From: Clostridiales bacterium
GTDB lineage: Bacteria; Bacillota; Clostridia; Lachnospirales; Lachnospiraceae
Assembly: GCA_021204045.1 (NCBI GenBank)
Contig: JAJQAA010000018.1
Coordinates: forward strand, 46,309-110,308
Direction: 5' to 3'
Length of the DNA: 64,000 bases
Both the position numbers and the translations under genes were made by a program. Shown one piece after another: positions 16,351 to 24,551 of this stretch. Every line of letters begins with the position of its first letter. Positions within the stretch are counted from its first letter, which is position 1. The notes under the pieces were generated by a model. The model was not told where the DNA came from. It saw only the letters and a program-made list of their open reading frames with translations, and searched no databases.

Positions 16351-16848
16351 ATGGGCCTGCTGAACAAGCTAATGGAAACGATGCGTATGACAGGGGACGA
16401 CGAAGACGATTACTTCGGCGAGGATGATTACGATTTCGATAAACCCGCGAGGAAGCCTTTGTTCAATTCCAGCCAGGATGATGACGGCGATTACGCGGAG
16501 GAGACGCGCCCGCGGTTTTTCGGCCGTTCCTCCAAGGTAGTTCCGATGAAGCGTGGTATGGAGGTGGCGTTGATCAAGCCCACTTCACTTGAGGATGCGC
16601 GTGATATCTGTGATAATCTTCTGGCCGGGAAAGCGGTCGTGCTGAACATGGAAGGGATTCACACCGAAGTCGCGCAGCGTATCATTGATTTCACCTCGGG
16701 CGCGACCTATTCGATGAACGGAAACCTGCAGAAGATATCCAACTACATTTTTATTGCGACACCGGAATCCGTGGAGCTGTCGGGCGATTTTCAGGATTTG
16801 TTAAACAGCGGCTCTCTGGATGTTTCCGGGATGAATATTCACCTTTGA
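16351..16848 (+). CDS. sepF: Cell division protein SepF
   Basis: 165 aa. N-terminal membrane-targeting amphipathic segment (MGLLNKLMETMRM), an acidic linker (DDEDDYFGEDDYDFD), and the C-terminal SepF domain (LIKPTSLEDARDICDNLLAGKAVVLNMEG ... YIFIATPESVELSGD). SepF anchors FtsZ to the membrane and helps form the septum in Gram-positive bacteria. The C-terminus continues to residue 165 with LLNSGSLDVSGMNIHL. A 173-nt gap to aroB follows; it has a TTGACA-like box at 16978-16983 but no convincing -10 at a usable position. Confidence 0.96.
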   Translation: MGLLNKLMETMRMTGDDEDDYFGEDDYDFDKPARKPLFNSSQDDDGDYAEETRPRFFGRSSKVVPMKRGMEVALIKPTSLEDARDICDNLLAGKAVVLNMEGIHTEVAQRIIDFTSGATYSMNGNLQKISNYIFIATPESVELSGDFQDLLNSGSLDVSGMNIHL

Positions 16849-17021
16849 TAAAACAAATCCGTACATAATAGTTCAAAAAAGAGCAGACAGTTTCCCCGTT
16901 CTTGTATGGAAGAGATTGTTTGCTTTTATTTGTTGCGATTCTGGAGAACGCCGAAAGCATATAGGTCTGCAAACACATTGACAAGGCCGCGGATCGCAAT
17001 CATAAAAAGGAGATGTTTCAC

Positions 17022-18131
17022 ATGACGGAACGAATAACCGTTCATCAGGAAGATAAGCCGATCTATGAAATTGTAATGGAGTCATCGTTTGAGCGACTTG
17101 GGAACGAATTTTTTTCGCTTGGTACGTCGGGACGACGTATCTGTATTGTCAGTGACAGCAATGTGGCCGCTCTTTACCTGGAAGAAGTACAATCCTGCCT
17201 GAGACCGGTGTGCGGCCAGGTGGATGCCTGGGTTTTTCCGGCGGGAGAAGAGCAGAAGACACTGGATACCGTACGAAGCCTTTATGAATATCTGATCCTG
17301 CATCATTACGATCGTTCGGATTTTCTGGTAGCATTGGGCGGCGGTGTTGTGGGCGATCTCTGTGGCTTTACAGCCGCTACTTACCTGCGCGGGATCCGTT
17401 TCATCCAGGTCCCGACCTCACTGCTTGCGCAGGTGGATTCGAGCATCGGCGGCAAGACCGGCGTTGATTTTGATGCCTACAAAAATATGGTGGGAGCATT
17501 TCATATGCCGTCCCTGGTCTATGTAAACACGGCGACGCTGCGGACACTGGATGCGGAGCAGTTTTCTTCCGGTATGGGGGAAATCGTGAAACATGGGCTG
17601 ATTAAGGACAGCGCATATTATGGCTGGCTAAAGGAGCAGATGCCTGCAATCATGGCACGGGAAGCGGGCGTCTGTGCCGAGATGGTGCTCGGCAGCGACC
17701 GTATCAAACGGGATGTCGTTGAGCAGGACCCGACGGAAAAGGGAGAGCGGGCGTTACTGAATTTTGGCCATACGCTCGGCCACGCAATTGAGAAACAGAT
17801 GGGATTTCGCCTGAATCATGGTCAGTGCGTAGCGCTGGGATGTCTGGCGGCAGCCTGGATTTCCGCAGAACGCGGGTTGATTTCGAAGGCGGAAGTGGAG
17901 GATATCCGCAGCACTCTGCGCAGCTTCGGTCTTCCGGTGACGATAGCAGGGATGAAACTTGATCCGGAAGCCGTGGTGTGTACGGCAAAAAGCGACAAGA
18001 AAATGGATCGCGGACAGGTCAAATTTATCCTTCTGAAAAGTCCCGGCTGCGCGTTTATCGACCGCAGCGTAAATGATGATGAGATGAGATCGGCTCTGCG
18101 ATGGCTGGCAGGAGGCTCAGATGAAAAATAA
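17022..18131 (+). CDS. aroB: 3-dehydroquinate synthase
   Basis: 369 aa from the ATG at 17022, which is 9 nt after AAAGGAG; the in-frame ATG at 17013 touches that site and is too close. Converts DAHP to 3-dehydroquinate in the shikimate pathway using NAD and a divalent metal. Motifs: GGGVVGDLCGFTAATYLRG (NAD binding), PTSLLAQVDSSIGGKTGVD, GEIVKHGLI, NFGHTLGHAIE and LNHGQCVALG (metal ligands), and DKK near the end. The 3' end overlaps lspA by 11 nt. Confidence 0.97.
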   Translation: MTERITVHQEDKPIYEIVMESSFERLGNEFFSLGTSGRRICIVSDSNVAALYLEEVQSCLRPVCGQVDAWVFPAGEEQKTLDTVRSLYEYLILHHYDRSDFLVALGGGVVGDLCGFTAATYLRGIRFIQVPTSLLAQVDSSIGGKTGVDFDAYKNMVGAFHMPSLVYVNTATLRTLDAEQFSSGMGEIVKHGLIKDSAYYGWLKEQMPAIMAREAGVCAEMVLGSDRIKRDVVEQDPTEKGERALLNFGHTLGHAIEKQMGFRLNHGQCVALGCLAAAWISAERGLISKAEVEDIRSTLRSFGLPVTIAGMKLDPEAVVCTAKSDKKMDRGQVKFILLKSPGCAFIDRSVNDDEMRSALRWLAGGSDEK

Positions 18132-18663
18132 AATTGCCAATCTGGCACTCTGGGCGGTGGTCACAGCGGCACTGGTCTGGTTTGATCAGTTCACAAAATC
18201 ACTTGCCGTAGCGAAGCTGATGGGACAACCGCCATTTGTGCTGCTGGAAGGAGTATTCGAACTCTGTTATTCAGAGAACCGGGGCGCTGCTTTCGGAATC
18301 CTACAAGGTCGTCAGGGATTTTTCTTTGTTATTGCGGCGATTGTACTGGCAGCGGCTGTCTGGGTAATGTGGCGCATGCCGTCGCTTGGCAACGCACACT
18401 TTCACGGCCTGCGCCTTTGTGTGATTCTCATCACAGCCGGAGCAGCCGGAAACATGATTGACCGTATCGGCGCCGGTTATGTCGTGGACTTTTTTTATTT
18501 TAAATTAATCAATTTCCCGGTCTTTAACGTTGCCGATATCTGTGTCACAACAGCGACGGCGTTGCTTTTGCTGCTGATCCTGTTCTTTTACTCGGAACAG
18601 GATCTGGAATGCTTCGCATTTCCCCGGAAATCTTCCGATAAGAGGAAGGATGCAGGACAATGA
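18121..18663 (+). CDS. lspA: Lipoprotein signal peptidase (signal peptidase II)
   Basis: 180 aa, four transmembrane helices. Cleaves the signal peptide of diacylglyceryl-modified prolipoproteins. Catalytic aspartates are Asp123 (GYVVDFF) and Asp139 (FNVADIC); the conserved NMIDR (Asp114) and SENRGAAFG are present. GGAGG in the end of aroB serves as the ribosome binding site. Overlaps the next gene by 4 nt (ATGA), a sign of translational coupling. Confidence 0.96.
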   Translation: MKNKIANLALWAVVTAALVWFDQFTKSLAVAKLMGQPPFVLLEGVFELCYSENRGAAFGILQGRQGFFFVIAAIVLAAAVWVMWRMPSLGNAHFHGLRLCVILITAGAAGNMIDRIGAGYVVDFFYFKLINFPVFNVADICVTTATALLLLLILFFYSEQDLECFAFPRKSSDKRKDAGQ

Positions 18664-19577
18664 CGCACTGTCTGACGGTAGAAGAAAGCGAGAGTGGCGG
18701 ACGTGTAGACAGCTGGCTGAGCGCCCATCTTGAGGGACTCAGCCGTTCTTATCTTCAAAAACTGATCACAGAAGGACATGTGACAGTAAACGGAGGTGTG
18801 GTCAAAAGCAATTACCGTTTGTCGGTCGCGGACAAGATTGTCGTTGACGTGCCCGATCCGGTTCCCGCCGAGATCCGGGCGGAAGAGATGGATCTGGATA
18901 TTCTCTATGAGGACGAGGATCTTTTGTTCGTCAACAAGCCGAAAGGGCTGGTCGTCCATCCTTCCGCAGGACATGAGAGCGGTACGCTGGTCAACGGCCT
19001 GCTTTACCATTGCCGTGACAGCCTTTCCGGTATCAATGGCGTGACCCGTCCGGGGATTGTCCATCGCATTGATATGGATACGACAGGCGTGCTCGTCGTC
19101 TGCAAAAACGACGCAGCGCACAGCATGGTTGCCGCACAGCTCAAAGAACATTCCATCAATCGCCGTTATTATGCGATCGTGCATGGCGTGATCCGGGAAA
19201 ACGATGGAACCGTGAATGCGCCGATCGGCCGTCACCCGGTCGACCGTAAGCGAATGAGCGTCAATAATAAAAATGGGAGAGAAGCGGTCACGCACTATCA
19301 TGTGCTGGCCAGAAGCGACAGGTACAGCTACATCGAATGCCGCCTGGAAACCGGGCGCACGCATCAGATCCGCGTCCATATGGCCAGTATCGGTCATCCG
19401 CTTTTGGGGGATTGTCTGTATGGACCAGCCAGATGCCCCATATCCGGTTTATCCGGCCAGACGCTGCATGCCGGCGTGCTGGGGCTGAACCATCCCCGTA
19501 CCAGAGAATATATTGAGGTCACAGCGCCGCTCCCGGAATATTTCACGCAGCTTTTGAACAAGCTGCATCTGGTATAA
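18660..19577 (+). CDS. rluD: RluD/RluA-family large-subunit rRNA pseudouridine synthase
   Basis: 305 aa. N-terminal S4 RNA-binding domain (SYLQKLITEGHVTVNGGVV), then the RluA catalytic domain with Asp138 in HRIDMDTTGVLVV and the RTHQIRVHMASIGHPLLGD motif. The partner lspA-rluD order is the one known from Bacillus (lspA-ylyB), so it is the YlyB-type enzyme. Exact rRNA target inferred, not shown. Confidence 0.93.
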   Translation: MTHCLTVEESESGGRVDSWLSAHLEGLSRSYLQKLITEGHVTVNGGVVKSNYRLSVADKIVVDVPDPVPAEIRAEEMDLDILYEDEDLLFVNKPKGLVVHPSAGHESGTLVNGLLYHCRDSLSGINGVTRPGIVHRIDMDTTGVLVVCKNDAAHSMVAAQLKEHSINRRYYAIVHGVIRENDGTVNAPIGRHPVDRKRMSVNNKNGREAVTHYHVLARSDRYSYIECRLETGRTHQIRVHMASIGHPLLGDCLYGPARCPISGLSGQTLHAGVLGLNHPRTREYIEVTAPLPEYFTQLLNKLHLV

Positions 19578-19743
19578 AACAATAACAAGGCCCATTTTGA
19601 AATAATTTTTGAGAATAGATAGATTTTTTGAGATTGTTCATATACTTTTCTGAAATTTTGATGTATACTATCAGTATGAAGGAACTGTCTGAATGATATC
19701 AGCCGGCTTTCATGGATGGAGACTTCAGAAAGGAGAGAATTAT

Positions 19744-20385
19744 ATGAAAGGCAATCTTGTTATCACGATAGGAAGGCAAAGCGGAAGCGGTGGAAAGGAA
19801 ATCGGCCAGAAGCTGGCTGAAAAGCTGGGTGTGAAATGTTACGACAAGGAGCTGCTCGCCCTGGCTGCAAAAAACAGCGGTTTGTGTGAAGAATTATTTG
19901 AAACATATGACGAAAAACCGACGAGCAGCTTTCTGTATTCACTGGTAATGGACACATATTCTGTCGGTTATACCAATTCCGCATATATGGATATGCCGAT
20001 CAATCACAAAATTTTCCTGGCTCAGTTTGATTCGATCAAAAAACTGGCCGATGAGGAATCCTGCGTGATCGTCGGGCGCTGCGCCGATTATGCGCTCGCG
20101 GAGTATCCGAATATGATGAGTGTTTTCATCAGTGCAACTGACAGCGACCGGATTACGCGTCTGAAAGAAAAATACAATATGGATGATTCCAAGGCTAAGG
20201 ATCTGATGGTTAAAACCGACAAAAAACGCGCCAGTTATTACAATTATTACTCCAGCAAGAAATGGGGTGATTTACGCAGCTATGATTTCTGTGTCAGCAG
20301 CACCGCTGTGGGGATCGACGGAGCGGTCGACGCGATCCTGAATTTTGCCAGATTAAAACAGAAATGGAATCAGAAAGATAAATAA
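19744..20385 (+). CDS. Cytidylate kinase-like family protein
   Basis: 213 aa from the ATG at 19744 (AAAGGAG 7 nt upstream). The P-loop-like GRQSGSGGKEIG begins at residue 10, followed by a kinase-like body (SCVIVGRCADYAL, VFISATDSDRITRLKEKY, DKKRASYYNYY). This family (cytidylate_kin2) is widespread in clostridia and gut bacteria and is distinct from Cmk; the substrate is not known. The 166-nt upstream gap contains TATACT at 19664-19669 with an AT-rich surround but no clear -35 box. Confidence 0.85.
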   Translation: MKGNLVITIGRQSGSGGKEIGQKLAEKLGVKCYDKELLALAAKNSGLCEELFETYDEKPTSSFLYSLVMDTYSVGYTNSAYMDMPINHKIFLAQFDSIKKLADEESCVIVGRCADYALAEYPNMMSVFISATDSDRITRLKEKYNMDDSKAKDLMVKTDKKRASYYNYYSSKKWGDLRSYDFCVSSTAVGIDGAVDAILNFARLKQKWNQKDK

Positions 20386-20405
20386 AACACGAAATAACAA
20401 ACAGG

Positions 20406-20445
20406 AAAACACCGGGAGAGTGAAGGAGAGCTTTCCCGGTGTTTT
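20406..20445. terminator. Bidirectional terminator between the cytidylate-kinase-like gene and lexA
   Basis: AAAACACCGGGA (20406-20417) pairs with TCCCGGTGTTTT (20434-20445). The T-tail serves the plus strand and the A-run at the other side serves lexA on the minus strand. The genes converge here. Confidence 0.85.
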
Positions 20446-20465
20446 TACATCAAAATAATACTTTT

Positions 20466-21080
20466 TTACATCATACGGAACAGGCCGATTACTTTCCCGA
20501 GAACCTGAACGTCTGGTACGATGATCGGCTCCATAGCGGAGTTTTCCGGCTGCAGGCGATAATAACCATCTTCCTTATAAAAGCGCTTGACGGTGGCCGA
20601 ATCTTCAACCAGTGCGACGACAATCTCACCATTGCGTGCCGTCGGCGTACTCTCAACGATTACCTGATCGCCATCCAGTATACCGGCCTCGATCATGCTC
20701 TCGCCCTTAACGTGGAGCATAAACGTTTGTGCGTTTGGTAAAATCTCGGCCGGAATCGGAAAATAATCCTCAATATTTTCTTCTGCCAGGATCGGCTGGC
20801 CGGCCGCCACGGTGCCGATGATGGGCACCTGCACCATCTCGCGTCTGGTCAGGGCAAACGTATCATCCAGTATTTCAATCGCGCGCGGTTTGGTTGGATC
20901 TCGTCTGATGTAGCCGTTTTTCTCAAGCGATTCCAGGTGCGAGTGCACAGAGGAAGTGGATTTCAAATGAACGGCCTCACAGATCTCCCGAACAGCGGGT
21001 GGATAGCCCTTTTTCAGAATCGTTTCTTTAATATATTCCAGAATTTCCTGCTGTTTTGCAGTGATTTTTCCCTGAGACAT
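20466..21080 (-). CDS. lexA: SOS-response repressor LexA
   Basis: 204 aa from the ATG at 21080, placed after AAAGGG; an ORF extension further upstream lacks family similarity. Winged-helix DNA-binding domain (residues 1-70), autocleavage site Ala93-Gly94 (VAAGQ), and the Ser128/Lys165 protease dyad ([14 protein letters not shown]). Represses SOS genes until RecA-stimulated self-cleavage. An SOS box lies upstream between its likely -35 and -10, indicating autoregulation. Confidence 0.98.
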   Translation of the reverse strand: MSQGKITAKQQEILEYIKETILKKGYPPAVREICEAVHLKSTSSVHSHLESLEKNGYIRRDPTKPRAIEILDDTFALTRREMVQVPIIGTVAAGQPILAEENIEDYFPIPAEILPNAQTFMLHVKGESMIEAGILDGDQVIVESTPTARNGEIVVALVEDSATVKRFYKEDGYYRLQPENSAMEPIIVPDVQVLGKVIGLFRMM

Positions 21081-21143
21081 AATAAAACCCTTTCCCTTTT
21101 CTGCTGTATGATGCAGGCAACAACGGATTGCTTCTGCTGATAT

Positions 21144-21172
21144 ATGATATAGTAACATATGTTCGGCAAAAA
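21144..21172 (-). promoter_or_regulatory. Probable lexA promoter
   Basis: On the minus strand, TATCAT (21144-21149) is preceded at 17 bp by TTTTTG (21167-21172). The -35 is weak, but the SOS box at 21152-21165 falls in the spacer, as expected for a LexA-repressed promoter. Confidence 0.45.
21152..21165. promoter_or_regulatory. SOS (LexA) box 1, lexA side
   Basis: GTAACATATGTTCG, with the perfect inner palindrome AACATATGTT; matches the Gram-positive consensus CGAACNNNNGTTCG at all but two outer positions. Confidence 0.75.
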
Positions 21173-21206
21173 AGCAAACTTTTGTTCGATTTTTTTGGGA
21201 AAACCA

Positions 21207-21235
21207 TTGACAAACAAATGTTCGGGTCTTATAAT
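21207..21235 (+). promoter_or_regulatory. Consensus sigma-A promoter of the yneA-like gene, covered by an SOS box
   Basis: TTGACA at 21207-21212 and TATAAT at 21230-21235, with a 17-bp spacer: a perfect match to the sigma-A consensus. SOS box 2 overlaps the -35 end and fills the spacer, so LexA binding should exclude RNA polymerase. The start of transcription is expected about 90 nt before the GTG start at 21331. Confidence 0.85.
21211..21224. promoter_or_regulatory. SOS (LexA) box 2
   Basis: CAAACAAATGTTCG: one half-site perfect (GTTCG), the other differing at one position from CGAAC. Lies inside the promoter spacer. Confidence 0.65.
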
Positions 21236-21247
21236 GACATCAGAAGG

Positions 21248-21261
21248 CGAACAAATGTTTG
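21248..21261. promoter_or_regulatory. SOS (LexA) box 3
   Basis: CGAACAAATGTTTG: CGAAC half-site perfect, the other has one mismatch. Positioned just downstream of the expected transcription start. Confidence 0.65.
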
Positions 21262-21274
21262 GAACGTGCGTTCG
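21261..21274. promoter_or_regulatory. SOS (LexA) box 4
   Basis: GGAACGTGCGTTCG contains the full GAAC-N4-GTTC core. It abuts box 3, with centres 13 bp apart, so two LexA dimers would lie next to each other on the DNA. Confidence 0.7.
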
Positions 21275-21330
21275 AACAGGGATTTCCGGATTTTTAATTT
21301 CAAAGCAGAAACGAAAAAGGGGAGAGGGCA

Positions 21331-21669
21331 GTGAATATAAAAAAAAGAAGGATTTTCAGAAAAAGATTACGGAACTTGTTGTTTGGCTGTTTGATGGTAC
21401 TCGCATTTTGCTCCGGCTTTTTCGGACATTCCATATTGAGCGCACAGGCTCAGGAGCGCAACACTCCGGCCAGTGAGCGTTATTATACCTGCATCCGGCT
21501 GGAAAGAGGCGACAACTTGTGGCAGATTGCCAGCCGTTATGCGAACAAAAGCGGATATTCCATACCGGAATATGTAGAAGAATTGAAGCGTATGAATGGT
21601 CTTGATGACGAACAAATTCATTTTGGAGAATATCTCACGATTGTTTACAGTGAGCCCGGAGAGTTGTAA
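21331..21669 (+). CDS. yneA: YneA-like SOS cell-division suppressor with a LysM domain
   Basis: 112 aa from a GTG start after GGGGAGAGG. Basic N-terminus, one transmembrane segment (about residues 14-33), then an extracytoplasmic LysM domain (about 47-106: YYTCIRLERGDNLWQIASRYA ... HFGEYLTIVY). It is divergent from lexA behind several SOS boxes, exactly the arrangement of Bacillus yneA, whose product halts septation during DNA damage. The function is inferred from domain layout and position, as sequence identity in this family is low. Confidence 0.85.
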   Translation: MNIKKRRIFRKRLRNLLFGCLMVLAFCSGFFGHSILSAQAQERNTPASERYYTCIRLERGDNLWQIASRYANKSGYSIPEYVEELKRMNGLDDEQIHFGEYLTIVYSEPGEL

Positions 21670-21679
21670 CCATGCGGTA

Positions 21680-22744
21680 TTATTCCTCTTTCTTCTCACG
21701 CAGACGCACGGCATTTCTGGCACTGCGGCGGCGTTCTTCTTCCAGCGCCGCATAATGCTTTCTGGTTGTGTTGACATCGGAATGGCCTAGTACGTCTGCT
21801 ACCAGATAAATGTCGCCGGTTTCCCGGTATAAATTGGTTCCATAGGTGCTGCGCAGCTTGTGTGGCGTAATCTTTTTCAGCGGTGTCACAATACGAGCGT
21901 ATTTTTTGACCAGATTTTCTACGCTGCGTGTGGAGATTCGCTTTCGCTGCAGAGAGAGAAAGAGAGCGTTCTCGCTTCCCTGCAACGGCTCAATACCGAC
22001 GCGCTCATCCAGATAGTCCCGCAGGGCATCCTCGACTTCAATGCCAAAATAAATAGTTGCTTCTTTTCCGCCTTTGCGGTGTACATGGATGCCGCCGTTT
22101 TTGAAATCAACATCATCGACATCCAGACCGACACATTCTGAGACACGGATACCCGTTCCCAAAAGCAGGGTCAGCAGGGCAAGATCCCGTACGCGCGTTT
22201 TCTCGTGATATTCTTTCTGTTTATCAGTCAGATTCTCACCGCTTTCTACTTCATCGAGCAGAAGAGCAACTTCATCAACATCCAGACGGATAATTTCCTT
22301 TTCGTGCAGCTTTGGCATTCGGACGAGAGCGGCGGGATTGTTTTTCAGCATTTCATTACGATAAAAATAATTGTAAAAGCTTTTAAGCGAGGACGTTTTC
22401 CTCATGATTCCCCGTTCCTTATTCGTGACTTCCTGATTATGTCCGTTAAAGCGATATTTCAGATATTCCATATATTCTTCAATATCGCTTGCAGTGAGCT
22501 GATCCAGTTGTTCCAAACGGATCTCTGCACAGTCCAGTCTGGAAAATACCGGGTTTTCCTTTTTAAGAAAATCAAAAAACACGCTGAGATCATAGGCATA
22601 AGCGATCCGGGTGCGCGAGGAAGTTCTCGGTTCAATACCGCGGAAAAAATCCTTACAAAAAGGAGGCAGCTCCGCAATCATTTCCCGGAGCTTCCGGATA
22701 TTTTCGATGTCTTTCTGTTCATGGTAGGAAAGCGATTTGGGCAT
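21680..22744 (-). CDS. XerS/XerC-like tyrosine recombinase
   Basis: 354 aa. N-terminal SAM-like core-binding domain (about residues 40-140) and C-terminal catalytic domain with Arg200 (GTGIRVSE), Lys224 or Lys227 (HRKGGKE), His295-x-x-Arg298 (PHKLRST), His321 (LGHSD) and the nucleophile Tyr331 (KHYA). All catalytic residues are present. The length of about 355 aa and the long segment between residues 160 and 185 resemble single-recombinase Xer systems such as XerS rather than the 295-aa XerC/D. No phage or ICE genes surround it, which fits a housekeeping chromosome-dimer resolvase. A 38-bp quasi-palindrome lies immediately upstream (22771-22808). Confidence 0.88.
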   Translation of the reverse strand: MPKSLSYHEQKDIENIRKLREMIAELPPFCKDFFRGIEPRTSSRTRIAYAYDLSVFFDFLKKENPVFSRLDCAEIRLEQLDQLTASDIEEYMEYLKYRFNGHNQEVTNKERGIMRKTSSLKSFYNYFYRNEMLKNNPAALVRMPKLHEKEIIRLDVDEVALLLDEVESGENLTDKQKEYHEKTRVRDLALLTLLLGTGIRVSECVGLDVDDVDFKNGGIHVHRKGGKEATIYFGIEVEDALRDYLDERVGIEPLQGSENALFLSLQRKRISTRSVENLVKKYARIVTPLKKITPHKLRSTYGTNLYRETGDIYLVADVLGHSDVNTTRKHYAALEEERRRSARNAVRLREKKEE

Positions 22745-22770
22745 AAGAGTGTCCTTTCATATACATGCAG

Positions 22771-22808
22771 AGAACTGTTCGCGAAATTACAGTTTAACGA
22801 ATAGTTCT
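22771..22808. repeat. 38-bp quasi-palindrome upstream of the tyrosine recombinase gene
   Basis: Arms AGAACTGTTCG (22771-22781) and CGAATAGTTCT (22798-22808) are inverted repeats matching at 10 of 11 positions, separated by 16 bp that contain a further AAA/TTT symmetry. On the minus strand the centre reads AAACTGTAATTT. It has no T-tail, so it is not an ordinary terminator. Candidate Xer (dif-like) site or operator. Confidence 0.6.
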
Positions 22809-22863
22809 GGGTATGTTTCGACCAAGCATTCTGGCTCTAACGGTTAAACAGCTCCATTCAAAT

Positions 22864-24516
22864 TTATGGCTGTGCACCAGGGCCTGCTACAGTGTTTGTT
22901 TCTGTTGTATTTGTTCCGGGCGCCTCCAAAACTCCGTTTGTGGCTGACATTGTTTCATCAGCTGTGGTTTTATTGGTTACAGGTCCATTATTATTGTTAT
23001 TTTCTATTGTTTCGCGAGATTCTGTTGGCGGCGCTGCGACTACGATTCTGCCAGATTCATCCACATCCTCAGCATGTTCCGGATTCACCATGGTTTCCGG
23101 ATTATCGTTATCGATTTCATTTTCATCGGTGTCTGAGTTTTCGTCGATGTTTTCCATATCCGATCGTTCTTCCGTTTCCTCATCTTGACCGGTTATCGTT
23201 TCTGTCTCAGTATCAAGTCCTGTTGCAGCATCAAGTTGTGTCTCAGCGTCAAGTTCTGTCTCGACGGCCTCTTCTGCTTGTGAAATTATTGACGATTCGT
23301 TTGCTGCAGCCGTAGTGGATTGTTGTTCCCCGGTATTTCCGACAGCTCCGATATTTTTTCCGGTTTCCGTATCCTTACCAGGTTCACCGACCCCGCTTTT
23401 TTCAGCAATATGAACGCTGATCTGTTGTACCATTGCGGATGCTTCATATTGATCATTATCATACAGGAATGAATGGAGCTGGATGACATTGCTCTCCAGC
23501 GTCGTGGGAACTACACAGGATTTTTCATCTATATACATTTCTGTATGAGAAAACGGGAAACCGGAAGTCTGCCCGATATAATAATCGCTCGCTTTTTGGG
23601 CCATTGCGATAAGATCATCTACACCGATCGTTGTTTTTATCTGTGGAAATACGGCCGCAATCAGGCCGGTCAATGCTGGAATATCCGCCTGCCTGGCTTT
23701 TTCCATTGCCAGTCCGATTACCTTGCGCTGACGTTCTGTGCGGTTAAAATCGGTATCCATCAGTCTCAGACGCGCGTAGGCAACAGCCTGAACGCCATCC
23801 AGATGATTTTGGCCGCTCTGCGTCAGGTGAGTAGACGCTACGCCTGTGGATTCCACGGTCTCTGTTATGAAAGAGTTAATGTAAGCAAATTCCTTATCTG
23901 TAATTTCCAGATCGATCCCGCCCAGCGCATTGATTCCGTCGGCGACGGCCTTCCAGTTGAATACCGCGTAATCATCGATATCAAGATCAAAATTGTCATT
24001 AAGGGCCTGTACAGCCTGGTCCACGCCGCCCAGGAAATAAGCTTCATTTATTTTATCATAGGAACCGCCATCACTGCTGTCAATCAGCAGATAACTGTCA
24101 CGGAACACGGATGCCAGACGAATTTCACCGGTTTTCCGGTTTACACTGCACAGAATCTCCACATCAGAAAGGGAACCTCGGCCAAGGTTGCCATTGCGGG
24201 AATCAACGCCAAAAACGGCGATTGTCCAATAACCGTTCCGTTGTCTTTGAAAAAAAATCAGCGCGACGAAAGATAACGCGGCGACAATCAACAATAATAT
24301 AACCCAGCGTAATATATGGTGTTTTCGCTTTGGGGGTATTTCATTGTTTTCTATTTCTGCATCCAGATCCTCAATTTCAAAATCAGATTCTTCCGAACCC
24401 GGTTTATTCTCGACAGAGACTTGTCTGCGGTTTCGATGCCGGGCACGAAGCCGGTCAATTTCATCCGCAATCTCTTCGTTATATTCTTCATCGCGGTTGC
24501 CACGCATCCAACTCAT
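22864..24516 (-). CDS. LytR-CpsA-Psr (LCP) family cell-wall glycopolymer ligase with acidic tail
   Basis: 550 aa. Charged cytoplasmic N-terminus (about 65 residues), one transmembrane helix (about 68-90), then the LCP domain (about 95-330: AVFGVDSRNGNLGRGSLSDVEILCSVNR, ASVFRDSYL, YDKINEAYFLGGVDQAVQALN, YARLRLMDTDFNRTERQRKV). LCP enzymes attach teichoic-acid-like or other polymers to peptidoglycan. The C-terminal part (about 390-550) is low-complexity, rich in Glu, Asp, Thr and Asn and probably unstructured, extending through or from the wall. Such a gene typically sits near yqeK and rsfS in Firmicutes. Confidence 0.92.
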   Translation of the reverse strand: MSWMRGNRDEEYNEEIADEIDRLRARHRNRRQVSVENKPGSEESDFEIEDLDAEIENNEIPPKRKHHILRWVILLLIVAALSFVALIFFQRQRNGYWTIAVFGVDSRNGNLGRGSLSDVEILCSVNRKTGEIRLASVFRDSYLLIDSSDGGSYDKINEAYFLGGVDQAVQALNDNFDLDIDDYAVFNWKAVADGINALGGIDLEITDKEFAYINSFITETVESTGVASTHLTQSGQNHLDGVQAVAYARLRLMDTDFNRTERQRKVIGLAMEKARQADIPALTGLIAAVFPQIKTTIGVDDLIAMAQKASDYYIGQTSGFPFSHTEMYIDEKSCVVPTTLESNVIQLHSFLYDNDQYEASAMVQQISVHIAEKSGVGEPGKDTETGKNIGAVGNTGEQQSTTAAANESSIISQAEEAVETELDAETQLDAATGLDTETETITGQDEETEERSDMENIDENSDTDENEIDNDNPETMVNPEHAEDVDESGRIVVAAPPTESRETIENNNNNGPVTNKTTADETMSATNGVLEAPGTNTTETNTVAGPGAQP

Positions 24517-24551
24517 CTTTCGTCCTCATTTCTGCCAATGATGTTATAATA

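Noticed and set aside
16978..17006. TTGACA-containing promoter just before aroB
   Set aside because: With a 17-bp spacer the -10 would be CATAAA and transcription would start at or after the ribosome binding site, so it is unlikely to serve aroB.
22205..22804. 199-aa open frame on the plus strand
   Set aside because: Antisense to the tyrosine recombinase, whose catalytic residues are all present; no motif in the opposite frame.
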